A DNA stretch of 64,000 nt from DATGPD01 sp031423015 (GCA_031423015.1 JANPER010000055.1:10011-74010), one strand, 5' to 3'; shown: positions 7,302 through 17,031, numbered from the stretch's first letter. Numbers and translations: made by a program. Notes: generated by a model from the letters alone, not told the origin.

Positions 7302-9647
7302 CTACCTCGCGATGTCCATCAGCGTGCGCGACATCTCGTTCACCGTGTTGATGAAGCGCGACGCCGCCTCGAAGGCCTGTTGAAAGCGCACCAAGTCGAT
7401 CATCTCTTCGTCCAGATCGACGCCCGACACGGAGGCTCGTTCGGACTCGAGAGACGCCAGCACGCTGTCCTGCGTGCGCAGCAACGAGTCAGCGGCGGCC
7501 GCCTCGAAGCCGATGCCGCCGACCACGTCAGACCAGAAGTCTTCGAAGCTGGCGTCATTCAGGCCACCCAGACCCTCTTCGCGCAGATCCAACAGGCGGG
7601 TCAAGTTGCTGGCATCGCCCGCCACACCGCTGCTGCCGGCGGCGAGAAGTTCGGGGTCGCGCTCGATTGCCTCGTTCACCTTGATGGTCGCGGCACTGTC
7701 GCCCACGAACAGGCTGTTCATGCCGATGGCCACCAGCAGATCCGTGGTGTCGGCGTCCTTGATCGCGTCGAGCGCGAACACCTCGCCATTGCCGGCACTC
7801 ACGCGACCCGCGCCAAACGACACGCTGATGCCATCCACCACCGCGAGGCTGTCCCCCGGCTTGTAGCGCCCGGGGCCGACGTCGAGCGTGGTGAGTCGAT
7901 TGCCCCGGTCGTCGAACACGCCGATGGTGAGGCCCGCCGTGACCCCGATCTGGCCGTCACCGTCGGGCTTGAACACCAAGCGCTTGTTGTCGGCGCCGCT
8001 GTACGTGCCGGTCACGCCGATAGCGACGCCGCCGTTTGCTTGACCAGTCGCGGTCGTGCCAATCGGCATCCCGAGCGCCGCCAGGGGCGACGCGGTGCCA
8101 TCGGTGAGCCCGAGAGTTGCTGCCGTCCCTGCGGCATCCGATCGGATCACCAGGCGGCCGCCGACATCCTTGGCGGTCACGTCGGCACCAATCTGGCTGT
8201 TGATCGCGGCGGCCACTTCGGCCGCAGTCGCCGCGCTGGGCGTGCGAAAGTCGCTGGCCGTCAGGCTCACCGTACGCGGTGTGCCGTTGACGTTCACGGT
8301 GAACGACGCCGGCACGGTCAGCGCGAACGGCCCGGCGCCGCTGCTGCCCATGCTCGGCTGCGCGCCGCCGAACGAGCCAAAGGAGTCCGGTTTCGGATCC
8401 AGTTGATTGCCGAAGTCAAAGCCCCAGTCGGCGTCGGCGGTGACGCGCAAGCGGCCCGCGGGATCGACCGAGGCGGTGAGGTGATCGATCCCCTCGACGG
8501 CGCTGGCTACGTCACGCAACGACATCAGCGCCGGATCGATGTCGAGCCGGGTGCGCTCGATGTCGCCGCTGGTCTTGTTGCGCACCGTCACCCACAGCTC
8601 GCCGCGCGTGATGTCGAACGGCAAGCCGGACTGCGCCAGCGACTCGTCGCCGCGCTGGCCGTCGCCATCGCCGTCGACGGCGCCGTAGTACGACGTGAGC
8701 GCGCTGAATGAGCCCGAGCGCGGCACACCCGTGGTTTGCACGCGGTTGAACTGCAGGGCGATCTCCTTGGCCAGCCGATCGACGTCGCCGAGCAGGCCCG
8801 GCAAGTGCTTGCCCTCTTGCTCGAGCAGCGCGCCGATGCGGCCGCCGGTGATGTTCACCGACTGCGTCGAGTCGCCGATCTTGATCGACGTGCGATTGTC
8901 GGCGTTGCGATGCGCCTGCAAGCCCGTCGTGGTGGTGCCGCTCACCAACAGATAGCCACCGGCGATGAGGTCGACGTTGCCATTGCTGCGCTCGATGGCG
9001 CGCGTGTCGACCAACTTGCTGATGTTCTTGATGTGCTGCTCGCGAGTGTCACGCAGGTCGTTGGCGGTCTGCCCCGCGGCTTCGACGGCGTTGATCTCGC
9101 GGTTCAGACCGGCGATCGCGCTGGCGTTCTCGTTGACCTGCTCCACCAGACCGCGCACCTCGCCAAACGTCGAGGCCTGCACTTCGCCAAAGCGCGTGGC
9201 CAGCAGGTTGAAGCCCTGCGCCAGGGACGTCGCGCCCTGCACGACACCGCCGCGCAAGGCGCGGTCGGCCGGGTCGGTCTTCAACCGGCCGATGCGACCA
9301 AACAGGTCGCCGAGCGACGTACTCAGGCCGGCGCCCGGCTCGTCGAGTACGCCCTCGATCTCTCCCCAGCGCAAGTCGTGCAGCTCGGCGGCACCCGACA
9401 GGCCGAGCTGCAAGCGCAGGCGACGCTCGATGCCCTCATCGACCAGGCTGCGCACGTCGCTCACCTCCACGCCGGAGCCGATCTGGAAGCGTCCCGCGCT
9501 GAACGGCAGCGATGCCGACTGCAACACGCGCTGCCGCGAGTAGCCCTCGGTGTTGGCGTTGGCCACATTGTGACCCGCTGTCTGAATCGCCAGTCGTGCC
9601 GCTGCGAGCGCCTTGAGGCCGGCGCCAAGCCCGAATCCGTACGTCAT
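7302..9647 (-). CDS. flgK: Flagellar hook-associated protein 1
   Basis: The protein has about 781 residues. The N-terminus has the rod/hook motif IQTAGHNVANANTEGYSRQRV and the C-terminus ends with FQQAFEAASRFINTVNEMSRTLMDI, both diagnostic of FlgK. A roughly 500-residue variable region lies between and includes a flagellin hook IN-like segment (TVNVNGTPRTVSLTASDF and AAEVAAAINSQIGADVTAKD), a domain shared with hook and filament-cap proteins. I chose the ATG at 9647, preceded by AGGGGAAG; the open frame continues upstream to 9875 but that part is Arg/Cys-rich and not protein-like. FlgK joins hook to filament. Confidence 0.93.
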   Translation of the reverse strand: MTYGFGLGAGLKALAAARLAIQTAGHNVANANTEGYSRQRVLQSASLPFSAGRFQIGSGVEVSDVRSLVDEGIERRLRLQLGLSGAAELHDLRWGEIEGVLDEPGAGLSTSLGDLFGRIGRLKTDPADRALRGGVVQGATSLAQGFNLLATRFGEVQASTFGEVRGLVEQVNENASAIAGLNREINAVEAAGQTANDLRDTREQHIKNISKLVDTRAIERSNGNVDLIAGGYLLVSGTTTTGLQAHRNADNRTSIKIGDSTQSVNITGGRIGALLEQEGKHLPGLLGDVDRLAKEIALQFNRVQTTGVPRSGSFSALTSYYGAVDGDGDGQRGDESLAQSGLPFDITRGELWVTVRNKTSGDIERTRLDIDPALMSLRDVASAVEGIDHLTASVDPAGRLRVTADADWGFDFGNQLDPKPDSFGSFGGAQPSMGSSGAGPFALTVPASFTVNVNGTPRTVSLTASDFRTPSAATAAEVAAAINSQIGADVTAKDVGGRLVIRSDAAGTAATLGLTDGTASPLAALGMPIGTTATGQANGGVAIGVTGTYSGADNKRLVFKPDGDGQIGVTAGLTIGVFDDRGNRLTTLDVGPGRYKPGDSLAVVDGISVSFGAGRVSAGNGEVFALDAIKDADTTDLLVAIGMNSLFVGDSAATIKVNEAIERDPELLAAGSSGVAGDASNLTRLLDLREEGLGGLNDASFEDFWSDVVGGIGFEAAAADSLLRTQDSVLASLESERASVSGVDLDEEMIDLVRFQQAFEAASRFINTVNEMSRTLMDIAR

Positions 9648-9687
9648 GAGTCTTCCCCTGGAGTCCCCAAAGTTTGCTGTGTTGTTC

Positions 9688-10197
9688 CTAGAGCGTTCCG
9701 CGCACCAGCTCGCCGCTCTGCCCGGAGTGCACGGAACGCGCGTGGCGGTCGTAGCGCTGCGCTCCACCACGCGCCCTGGCGCCGAACGCGCCCAACAGGC
9801 CGTCTTGCGCTTTCTGCGTGACCGCCAGTAAGCGCTGGCCCACCGCGCTCTCCACCCGCAACGCGTGCAAGGCACGCCGCAACTCAGCGGCGGCCTCGGT
9901 CAACGCCCGCGCGATCGTCGGCGTCAGCCGACGCAGCAGCTTGCTCAATCGCGTGTCAACTGGCTCGCCCAGCCCAGCACACAGGAGAGCCCGCTGCGTT
10001 GCGACCGCGCACTCGCACTGATGCACGGCGTCGGCCAACAGACTGTTGTCTTGCGCCGTGCGTGCAAGCACGCTTGCGCGCGCAGAAGCGAATTCCAAGC
10101 GACCTGCTGCCAGCGCCGTGTGCAGCGCCGTGACACCAAGCGTGAGTTCACGGAGCGCCGCGTCTAGCGCGCGGGCTGCGGCGTCGGCGTTACCCAT
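9688..10197 (-). CDS. FlgN-like flagellar export chaperone
   Basis: The 169-residue protein is predicted all-helical and Ala/Leu-rich with no signal peptide. It lies directly upstream of flgK, where FlgN, the chaperone for FlgK and FlgL, is normally encoded. Size and helical content fit FlgN, but sequence identity to it is weak to the eye, so the name rests mostly on position. The ATG at 10197 overlaps the end of the flgJ-like gene by 8 nt; the frame is open further upstream but inside flgJ. Confidence 0.6.
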   Translation of the reverse strand: MGNADAAARALDAALRELTLGVTALHTALAAGRLEFASARASVLARTAQDNSLLADAVHQCECAVATQRALLCAGLGEPVDTRLSKLLRRLTPTIARALTEAAAELRRALHALRVESAVGQRLLAVTQKAQDGLLGAFGARARGGAQRYDRHARSVHSGQSGELVRGTL

Positions 10198-10513
10198 TGC
10201 CGTTGTCCGGGCTGACGTGCGCCAGAATGTTCCGCTCGATGATCGGCGCCAGGCCAACGCCACCGCGTTTACCGATGTGCTCTGCCATGCTGGTGTCGAA
10301 CCATGAGGCATAGGTGTCGGAGCCCGCGCCGGAGCCGAACATGCCGCCGTCTTCGCCGCCGCTAGCCGACGTGCGCATCGCGGCGACCATCTGCTGCACG
10401 AAGATGGCTTCGAACTGCGCGGCGACGTCGCGTGCCTGCGCGGCCCGCGACGCCGGGGCCTCGCTCGCGCGCAGGCTTACGAGACTAGACGAGATGGACT
10501 GCGTGTCTTGCAT
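10190..10513 (-). CDS. Rod-binding protein, FlgJ N-terminal domain only
   Basis: The motifs FEAIFVQQMVAAMR and MFGSGAGSDTYASWFDTSMAEHI are the FlgJ N-terminal rod-binding signature. The protein has only 107 residues, so the C-terminal peptidoglycan hydrolase domain of enterobacterial FlgJ is absent. That single-domain form is common outside gamma-proteobacteria and implies another enzyme opens the wall for the rod. It acts in the periplasm as rod cap or scaffold. It follows flgI after 11 nt. Confidence 0.85.
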   Translation of the reverse strand: MQDTQSISSSLVSLRASEAPASRAAQARDVAAQFEAIFVQQMVAAMRTSASGGEDGGMFGSGAGSDTYASWFDTSMAEHIGKRGGVGLAPIIERNILAHVSPDNGNG

Positions 10514-10524
10514 GTGACTCCTCC

Positions 10525-11718
10525 TCAGTTGACCTTCAGCTCAGCCTGCAAATAGCCGTGTTCGGCCAGCTTCTGGAACACCACGACGAGTTGGCGCGGC
10601 GTCAGCTCGAGCGCCTTGAGGTTCTCGAGCAGCTCGGCCACGGTGGCGCCACCGCGCACCGGCTTCAGCTCCGTCTTGTTGGTGGTGATGTCGATCATCG
10701 TGCGCGGCACGATCGCGGTCTCACCATTGCTGATGCCCGGCAACGGCTGCACGACCTCGTCTTCGGTGGCAACCGAGATCGTCAAGTCTTCCATCGTCAC
10801 CGTGCACGGGCTGATCATCACGCCCTCGCCAGCGAGCACGAGACCAGTCGCCTCGTTGACCACCACGGTCGCCGGGTTGTGCACGCGCACCGGCAGCTCG
10901 GCGATGCGAGCCAACACGTCGAGCGCAAACGCCTCGCTGCGCGTGGCCGCCGGCAGCTCGATGCGGACGAGCCCGCGGTCGATGGCCAAGGCACGACAGC
11001 CGAGGCTTCCGAGCGCCTCGTCGACCCGCTTCGCGATGCTCACCGCGGTCAGCTCGTTGGGATTGATGAGCTGCAACTCCAGGTGGCCAGCGGGCGACAG
11101 GAACGTGCTCTTGAGTTCCTCGACCACGCGCGCCCCCTTGGCGACGTGCCCCACCGTGGTGTGGTTGCGCGTCACCTTGGCGGTCTTGCCAGCGGCCGAG
11201 AAGCCACCGACGATCAACCGACCCGCGGCCAGCGCGTACACCTTGCCGTCCACCGCGCGAAGCTCGGTCTGCACCAGCATCCCGCCGAACAGGGACGTGG
11301 CGTCGCCGATGCCGCTGACGGTGACGTCGAGGGTCATGCCTTCGTGGGAGAACGCCGGCAACTCAGCGCTGACGTGCACCAACGACGCCGCCCCGGTGAC
11401 GAGATCTGATTGGCGGATGTTGAGGTTGTGCGTCCGCACGAAGTTCTGCAGCGCCGTGCGCGACACCACGTCGCCGGCCCCGGTCGCATTCAGGCCAACC
11501 ACCAAGCCGACACCCTCCAGCAAGTTGGGCTGGCTGTTGTGCAAACGGGTGACCTGCTGCAAGCGCACCGTGGGCTGCGCGGCCATCGCCGGGCTGGTTG
11601 GCGCCGTAGGCTCGGCCGGCTGCTGTGCTCCGAGTCGCCCAACGTTTGGCTGGCTGGCGATCAGAAGGCCGGCGACAAGGCGCCACCTGATGGCAAGTCT
11701 CGCAAGTGCGTGCCTCAT
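10525..11718 (-). CDS. flgI: Flagellar P-ring protein
   Basis: The 397-residue protein has an N-terminal signal peptide (LAIRWRLVAGLLIASQPNVG). Classic FlgI motifs follow: LVVGLNATGAGD near residue 70, MTLDVTVSGIGDATSLFGGMLV near residue 130, and VNEATGLVLAG with TVTMEDLTISV in the second half. FlgI subunits form the P ring in the peptidoglycan layer around the rod. With FlgH and FlgA nearby this shows a Gram-negative-type flagellum with both outer rings. A gap of 67 nt separates it from flgH. Confidence 0.95.
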   Translation of the reverse strand: MRHALARLAIRWRLVAGLLIASQPNVGRLGAQQPAEPTAPTSPAMAAQPTVRLQQVTRLHNSQPNLLEGVGLVVGLNATGAGDVVSRTALQNFVRTHNLNIRQSDLVTGAASLVHVSAELPAFSHEGMTLDVTVSGIGDATSLFGGMLVQTELRAVDGKVYALAAGRLIVGGFSAAGKTAKVTRNHTTVGHVAKGARVVEELKSTFLSPAGHLELQLINPNELTAVSIAKRVDEALGSLGCRALAIDRGLVRIELPAATRSEAFALDVLARIAELPVRVHNPATVVVNEATGLVLAGEGVMISPCTVTMEDLTISVATEDEVVQPLPGISNGETAIVPRTMIDITTNKTELKPVRGGATVAELLENLKALELTPRQLVVVFQKLAEHGYLQAELKVN

Positions 11719-11785
11719 CGTTCTTCCCTCTGCTCTTCCCTATGGTGATCGTCGTTGCAACATCCGGCCCGCTCAGTGCCGCCGT

Positions 11786-12406
11786 CTAGAACGGCCATAG
11801 GGCCCAGAACATGGTTTCGAACAGCGTGCCGACCGGCCCCTTGGTGAGGTGGCGATTGCCGGCGCCTTCGCCCTGCACGCTGATGCGCGCGTCGGCGACG
11901 TGTTGCGACTCGATGGTGTTCTCTTGGGTCACGTCGAGTTTGCGCACGAGGCCGCTGATGCGCAGCGTCTTGGTCTCGTCGTCGACCTGTACCTGACGTG
12001 CGCCGGCGACCACCAGGTTGCCGTTGGGCATCACGTCGATCACCATCACTGAGAAGCGCGCCTTGACGGTGGAGTCGCGCTGTTGCTTGCTCTCGCCGGT
12101 GGTCGAGCGCTCGCTGCGCGCGTCGAACTTCGGCAGAACGTTGGTCTTGAACGTGTCGTTGCTGAGCGTGTACGCCTCGAACCGAGCCGCCAACGAGGTG
12201 TCGGCCGTACGCTCGGTCTTGTCGTTGTTGCTGACCTTGTGCGTCTCATTGACGATGATCGTCAAGATGTCACCGACCGCGGTCGCACGGTGGTCGGCGA
12301 TCGAGCTGCGCGGCGCCGGCGAGCGCTTGTAGAGGTTCTGCGCCGGCAACAGGGACGCCGCCGCGAAGGCAGCGAGAACGACGAGTACGTTGGTTGGCAT
12401 GGTCAT
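11786..12406 (-). CDS. flgH: Flagellar L-ring protein
   Basis: The 206-residue protein contains HRATAVGDILTIIVNE and PNGNLVVAGARQVQV with RISGLVRKLDV, all FlgH hallmarks. FlgH forms the outer-membrane L ring. Most FlgH proteins are lipoproteins with an early cysteine. Here the signal segment (VLVVLAAFAAASLLPAQNLYKRS) has no lipobox cysteine, so anchoring may differ. The protein ends FWALWPF. Its start overlaps the flgA stop codon, suggesting coupled translation. GTG or ATG choices at the first two codons make little difference. Confidence 0.92.
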   Translation of the reverse strand: MTMPTNVLVVLAAFAAASLLPAQNLYKRSPAPRSSIADHRATAVGDILTIIVNETHKVSNNDKTERTADTSLAARFEAYTLSNDTFKTNVLPKFDARSERSTTGESKQQRDSTVKARFSVMVIDVMPNGNLVVAGARQVQVDDETKTLRISGLVRKLDVTQENTIESQHVADARISVQGEGAGNRHLTKGPVGTLFETMFWALWPF

Positions 12407-13506
12407 TTCCTCACTTCCGAGCCGCGCGGCTCGCTGTCGTTGACACGACCCGCAGTGGCTACCGCCGCAACCGGCTGCCTGCTCCCTTGCGAGCCGATGG
12501 TCACGAGACTCGCGCCGCGGGCGATGCCTTGCAGCACCTTGCCCGCAGCCGTAACCACGTCGACGCGTTCGCCGACCGCCGCACTGCCGAGCGCCAACCC
12601 CTTGGTGGTCACCTGCACGCGCCCGCGGGCGAGGACCACCATGACGGGATCCTTGGGCCGGATCACCGCAGGTGCCGCCAGATCGGCGAGCTGCAAGACT
12701 TGGCCGCGGCGCAGGTCGCGTGCGGCCACGGAGCCGCGCACCGCGTCGAACTCTGCCACGTGCAGGGTCTGTGCGCCGGGCGACAGCTCCATGCGCCGCT
12801 GTTCCAACAGCTGCGCGTTCAGCGGCGTCTCGCGTCGAACGGGTTCGAGGACGACCAGCGCCTTGCCGTAGCGCCTGAGCCGATACGGCAGATGCACGAC
12901 CTTGTACTCCTCGCCGTCGACGACGACCGCCACCTCGACGATGGCGCTGCTGGCCTGCAGAGCGTTGCCGCGCAGGCGGCCGCGCAGGTCGAACGAGCGG
13001 CGGCCGGGTGGCACTTCCAGCACCAGGAGCTTGGTGTTCAGTTCGAACTCGATGTCACGCTCGGGCTCCAGCTCGATCGCGGCGCGCAAGATCGGCTCGG
13101 CGATCTCGATCAGTTCGCTCGGTTGCACGCTCGCGTGCACCGACTGCACCACGGTCTCGCTGGCGCCGGTGAGGCGGACCTGATCGGGCGGCAGGCCCTC
13201 GGCCGCAAGCTGGGCACGCACGCCGGTCTGCGGCAGCACACGATTGAAGCCGCGGGTGGGTCGGCGGCCGAACGACAGCTCCGACAAGCGCTGCACCAAC
13301 ATGGGATCGTCGGCGATCACCTCGGCGACGTCGTGCAGGCGCACGTCGACACCGCGCACCAAGGCTTGGCTGCGGCAGCGAATCTCTACCACGCTCGGGC
13401 GTGCCACCGGCTGGGTCGCGCTCGGTTGCACCGTCGGTCGGCGCGCTGGCTTGGGATCTTCCCAGCCGGCAAGCGCGCTGGCACACAGGATGAGGGTCAG
13501 CATCAT
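12403..13506 (-). CDS. flgA: Flagellar P-ring assembly protein (SAF domain)
   Basis: FlgA helps FlgI subunits assemble into the P ring in the periplasm. The protein has 367 residues, longer than the usual about 220-230. A short signal-like N-terminus (MLTLILCASALAGWED) is followed by a long N-terminal half. The C-terminal SAF-type region contains VVLEPVRRETPL, AARDLRRGQVLQLADL and VIRPKDPVMVVLARGRVQVTTKGLAL, ending with the GERVDVVTAAGKVLQGIA pattern typical of FlgA. The operon order flgG-flgA-flgH-flgI supports the call. Confidence 0.88.
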   Translation of the reverse strand: MMLTLILCASALAGWEDPKPARRPTVQPSATQPVARPSVVEIRCRSQALVRGVDVRLHDVAEVIADDPMLVQRLSELSFGRRPTRGFNRVLPQTGVRAQLAAEGLPPDQVRLTGASETVVQSVHASVQPSELIEIAEPILRAAIELEPERDIEFELNTKLLVLEVPPGRRSFDLRGRLRGNALQASSAIVEVAVVVDGEEYKVVHLPYRLRRYGKALVVLEPVRRETPLNAQLLEQRRMELSPGAQTLHVAEFDAVRGSVAARDLRRGQVLQLADLAAPAVIRPKDPVMVVLARGRVQVTTKGLALGSAAVGERVDVVTAAGKVLQGIARGASLVTIGSQGSRQPVAAVATAGRVNDSEPRGSEVRK

Positions 13507-13527
13507 GGTTCTCCTTTGTGGTCTGCG

Positions 13528-14322
13528 TTAGCGGATGATCGACGACGCCGTTTGCAGCATCTGATCGCTCGCCTGGATCGCCCGGCTGTTCACCTCGTAC
13601 GCGCGTTGCGCGACGATCAGGTTCACCAGCTCGTTGACGATCTCGACGTTGCTGCGCTCGATGAAGCCTTGCTTCAACGTGCCAATGCCGTTGGAGCCCG
13701 GCGCTCCTGTGGCGGCCGGGCCCGACGCATCGGTCTGGCGCAGGATGTTGCCACCCACCGACAGCAACCCCGACGGGTTGACGAAGCGCACCAGGCTGAG
13801 CTGACCGAACGACACCGTGGTATCTGGATTGCCAAAGGTCCGCCCAGACACGTTGCCCTCGGCGTCGATGTTGATCTCGAGCGCGTCGGTAGGAATGTTG
13901 ATCTCCGGTTGAATGACCTCACCGCCGCTGGTGACGAGCCGCCCCTCGGAGTTGCGTTGCAGGTGGCCGTCGCGCGAGTAGCCGGTGGCGCCGTCGGGCA
14001 GCAGCACCTGAAAGAAGCCGTCGCCTTCGATCGCGATGTCGAGCGGGCGGTTCGTCACTTCCAGCACGCCAGGCGTGTAGATCTTGCTGGTACCGGACAA
14101 CTGCGTGCCCGATCCGATCTGCACGCCGATCGGGCTCGCGGTGCCACCCGCGTCGCGCTCGAGGCCCGGCGTCTTGAGCGTCACGTAGAGGAGATCCTCG
14201 AAGGACACCTGCGTGCGCTTGAAGCCGGCGGTGTTCACGTTCGCGATGTTGTTGGCGATCGTGTCGACCATGGTCTGCTGGGCCTTCATGCCCGTGGCTG
14301 TCGTGTAGAGGCTCTTGATCAT
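13528..14322 (-). CDS. flgG: Flagellar distal rod protein
   Basis: The 264-residue protein matches FlgG length exactly. MIKSLYTTATGMKAQQTMVDTI and NNIANVNTAGFKR form the N-terminal rod helix. GDGFFQVLLPDG sits in the core. The C-terminus FIERSNVEIVNELVNLIVAQRAYEVNSRAIQ is the standard flg_bbr_C helix. FlgG builds the distal rod in the periplasm. It starts 6 nt after the flgF stop. Confidence 0.95.
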   Translation of the reverse strand: MIKSLYTTATGMKAQQTMVDTIANNIANVNTAGFKRTQVSFEDLLYVTLKTPGLERDAGGTASPIGVQIGSGTQLSGTSKIYTPGVLEVTNRPLDIAIEGDGFFQVLLPDGATGYSRDGHLQRNSEGRLVTSGGEVIQPEINIPTDALEINIDAEGNVSGRTFGNPDTTVSFGQLSLVRFVNPSGLLSVGGNILRQTDASGPAATGAPGSNGIGTLKQGFIERSNVEIVNELVNLIVAQRAYEVNSRAIQASDQMLQTASSIIR

Positions 14323-14328
14323 GATGAC

Positions 14329-15075
14329 TTACCTGGTGACCGCGCTGATGAAGGAGCTTTGCAATTGACCGATGTGGCGCAGCACGCTCGAGGTCGCCTC
14401 GAAGCTGCGCTGCACGACCATCATGTTGACGAGTTCGCTGACCGTCTCGACGTTGCTCGCCTCGACGTGGCCTTGCTTGATCGACGTGGTCGGGACCGCG
14501 ACGACGTCTTGAGCGGCGCTGTCGACGAATCGCCCATGCCCTACCGGCACGAGCGCGTCGCGATCGGCGACACGGAACACGCCAAGGGCGCGCCCAAGAC
14601 TCGCTCCGGTACGCCCGTCGGACAGATCGCCATTCGCCGAGATCGCGACTGACTCGCCTGCCCCACCTTCGGTATGGGCTTGCAGTTCGGTGCCAGCTGA
14701 ATCGAGGTAGCGATGGCCGCCCTCGTCGCACAGGTAGCCCTGGACGTCGATCTGCATCTCGCCGTTGCGCGAAAAGTGCGTGCGCCCGTCGGCGCCACGC
14801 ACGCGGAAGAAGTCTTGGCTCTCCAGCGCGACGTGATGTTGGTCGTTGGTGGGAACCAGATTGCCCGGGCTCCAGTCGGCGACCTCGCGGTAGCGCACCG
14901 TCGGCAAGTTCTCTTGCAGCAGGGACTGGAAGCGGGTGGGCTCGACCTCGGCGATCGGTTGCCGACGCTTGAAGCCCGACGAGCTTGCGTTGGCGAGGTT
15001 GTGCGAGATCGCCTGCTGGGCTTGCGACAACCAGCCCAGGCTGCGGATCAGTGCGGTTTCGGCGTAGGAGGTCAT
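14329..15075 (-). CDS. flgF: Flagellar proximal rod protein FlgF-like
   Basis: The 248-residue protein shows the rod-family N-terminus (QAISHNLANASSSGFKRRQP), a central ALESQDFFRVRGADGRTHFSRNG and the C-terminal helix VEASNVETVSELVNMMVVQRSFEATSSVL. It is more divergent than flgG. FlgF is the best match by size and position between flgE and flgG. I chose the ATG at 15075, 2 nt after the flgE stop; the frame stays open far upstream inside flgE but only as a shadow. Confidence 0.85.
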   Translation of the reverse strand: MTSYAETALIRSLGWLSQAQQAISHNLANASSSGFKRRQPIAEVEPTRFQSLLQENLPTVRYREVADWSPGNLVPTNDQHHVALESQDFFRVRGADGRTHFSRNGEMQIDVQGYLCDEGGHRYLDSAGTELQAHTEGGAGESVAISANGDLSDGRTGASLGRALGVFRVADRDALVPVGHGRFVDSAAQDVVAVPTTSIKQGHVEASNVETVSELVNMMVVQRSFEATSSVLRHIGQLQSSFISAVTR

Positions 15076-15077
15076 GA

Positions 15078-17027
15078 CTAACGCACGATGTTGACGAGTT
15101 CGGCGAGGATCTCGTCGGTGGTGGTGATCACGCGCGAGTTGGCCTGGAAGCCGCGCTGCGCCTCGATGAGGCCGACGAACTCCTGCGCGATGTCGACGTT
15201 GCTGTTCTCCAGCGACCCTGGGCGCACGGTGCCCGCGCCCGAATTGCCAGCGGTGACGATGATGGCATCGTCGGAGTTGGGCGACTCCACGAACATGGTG
15301 TCGCCGATGCGCAGGAGACCCGACTCGTTGGGGAAGATCGCGACGCGCAGGGTGTCCAGGGTCTGCGCCTCGCCGTTGCTGTAGAAGCCGGTGAGGTTGC
15401 CATGCTGATCGAAGTTCACGTTCAGCAGCGTGCCGGTCTCGTAGCCGTTCTGATTGGTGGCGGCCACCGTGGTTTGGTCGCCGAGCATCGCGACGCCGTC
15501 GAACGCTCCCGAGGTGCCGAGGTTCACGCTCACGCTCTGCGTCGTCGACAGTCCGGCGAACTGAAAGGTCATCTGGTTGGTGCCGCCGCCGATCACGTTG
15601 AACGAACCGTCGGCGTTGAAGCGGATCTGCGACACCGTGCCCGAGGTGATGACTCCCTCGGTCGAATCCATGGTCGCGCCCAGGTTCCACACCGCCGTGT
15701 CCACGAGATCGCGGGTGAAGGTCAGCGTCACCGGGTGCGGCCGACCGAGGCTGTCGATCACGTCGATCGAGGTGACCGCGCTGTCGGGTCCGGTGCCTTC
15801 CTGCACGACGCGGAAGGTCGGATAGCTCGCCGAGCCGGTGTTGCCGGCGGCGTCGCCGAGGAACAGGCTGAGGTTCGCGGGCTCCTTGTCGGTGGCGACG
15901 AGGCGGACGTTGCCGTCGGTGGTGAGGCTGGCGGTCACCTGCGCCGAGTCGAAGGTCGTGTTGATGAAGTTCACCAAGTCACCCAGGGTCGTCCCGTTGC
16001 GACCGGCTCCGGTGCCGTAGATGAACGTGTCCGACACGGCGGTGCCGTCGGGGTTGGTGCCGCGCACCTGGATCTGATCGCCGCTGACATAGGCAGCGAT
16101 GCGCGCGGTGAGACTGCCAAGGTCCGTGGTCGAGACCGCGGCAGATTCGGAGCCCGCGGTGAGCGTGGCGTTGAGGCCGAGTGCCGCCAGGAAGCCCGCC
16201 GCGCCGGGGCCGTCGTCGAACTTCAACGATGCCTGCGAGCCGAGCTTCACGGTGTCGACGGTGACGCGGCCGCCGCTGGCGGTCGCATTGATGCCGGTGG
16301 CCACCGACAGACGACTGACCAGGGCCGCCGCGGTGTACGACGTGGTGCCGGCGGGAAAGGTGATCGACTGCTGCGCGCCGCCGTTCACCGACACCAGGAT
16401 CGTCTTGCCGTCGAAGCCGGTGATGTTGAACGGCTCCGACACCGTCGTGGTCTTGCTGGCGGCCTGACCAGCGCGGAAGACGCTGGCCGACTCGGCGATT
16501 TCTTGCAGCGGTCCGCCGATCTGCGCCGGCAGGTTGCCTTGAAACGACACTTCGCTGGTGGCGCGCGGCGGCAGCGTGTCGGTGACTGGCACCGTGATGT
16601 TGCCACCCGACGCGTTGACCACGCGGAAGCCGGTGCGCAGGTCGACGAGGCTTCGACTCGCGTCGACGCCGAATGTGCCCACGCGCGTATAGATGTTGCG
16701 CAGGCCGTCGGTGAGGTTGAAGAAGCCGCGACCTTGAATGGCGACATCGAGCGCGCGGCCGGTGTCTTGGAACGTGCCCTGCTCGGTGCGCAGGTCGATC
16801 GAACCGACGCCGACGCCGAGGCCCACTTGGCGCGGGTTCGTGCCGCCGAAGTTGCCCGACGGCCCCGAGCCCGCCGTCTGCGTGACGCTGAGGATGTCGG
16901 CAAACGTGATGCGCGAGCCCCAGAAGCCGGGCGTGCTCACGTTCGCCAAGTTGTTGCCGATCACATCGATGTACTGCTGGTGCACGCGCAACCCAGACAG
17001 ACCGGAGAAGAGTGAAGTGTTGACCAT
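15078..17027 (-). CDS. flgE: Flagellar hook protein
   Basis: FlgE polymerises into the hook that links rod and filament. The ATG at 17027 gives about 649 residues, much longer than the 400 of E. coli FlgE, with an expanded Thr/Ser/Gly-rich surface domain. The N-terminal helix GLSGLRVHQQYIDVIGNNLANVS is followed by STPGFWGSR. GRGFFNLTDG lies near residue 90, and the C-terminus SLENSNVDIAQEFVGLIEAQ with FQANSRVITTTDEIL is diagnostic. A flagellin hook IN-like motif (TASGGRVTVDTVKLGSQASLKF) occurs in the middle. The gene starts 4 nt after flgD. Confidence 0.92.
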   Translation of the reverse strand: MVNTSLFSGLSGLRVHQQYIDVIGNNLANVSTPGFWGSRITFADILSVTQTAGSGPSGNFGGTNPRQVGLGVGVGSIDLRTEQGTFQDTGRALDVAIQGRGFFNLTDGLRNIYTRVGTFGVDASRSLVDLRTGFRVVNASGGNITVPVTDTLPPRATSEVSFQGNLPAQIGGPLQEIAESASVFRAGQAASKTTTVSEPFNITGFDGKTILVSVNGGAQQSITFPAGTTSYTAAALVSRLSVATGINATASGGRVTVDTVKLGSQASLKFDDGPGAAGFLAALGLNATLTAGSESAAVSTTDLGSLTARIAAYVSGDQIQVRGTNPDGTAVSDTFIYGTGAGRNGTTLGDLVNFINTTFDSAQVTASLTTDGNVRLVATDKEPANLSLFLGDAAGNTGSASYPTFRVVQEGTGPDSAVTSIDVIDSLGRPHPVTLTFTRDLVDTAVWNLGATMDSTEGVITSGTVSQIRFNADGSFNVIGGGTNQMTFQFAGLSTTQSVSVNLGTSGAFDGVAMLGDQTTVAATNQNGYETGTLLNVNFDQHGNLTGFYSNGEAQTLDTLRVAIFPNESGLLRIGDTMFVESPNSDDAIIVTAGNSGAGTVRPGSLENSNVDIAQEFVGLIEAQRGFQANSRVITTTDEILAELVNIVR

Positions 17028-17031
17028 AGGA

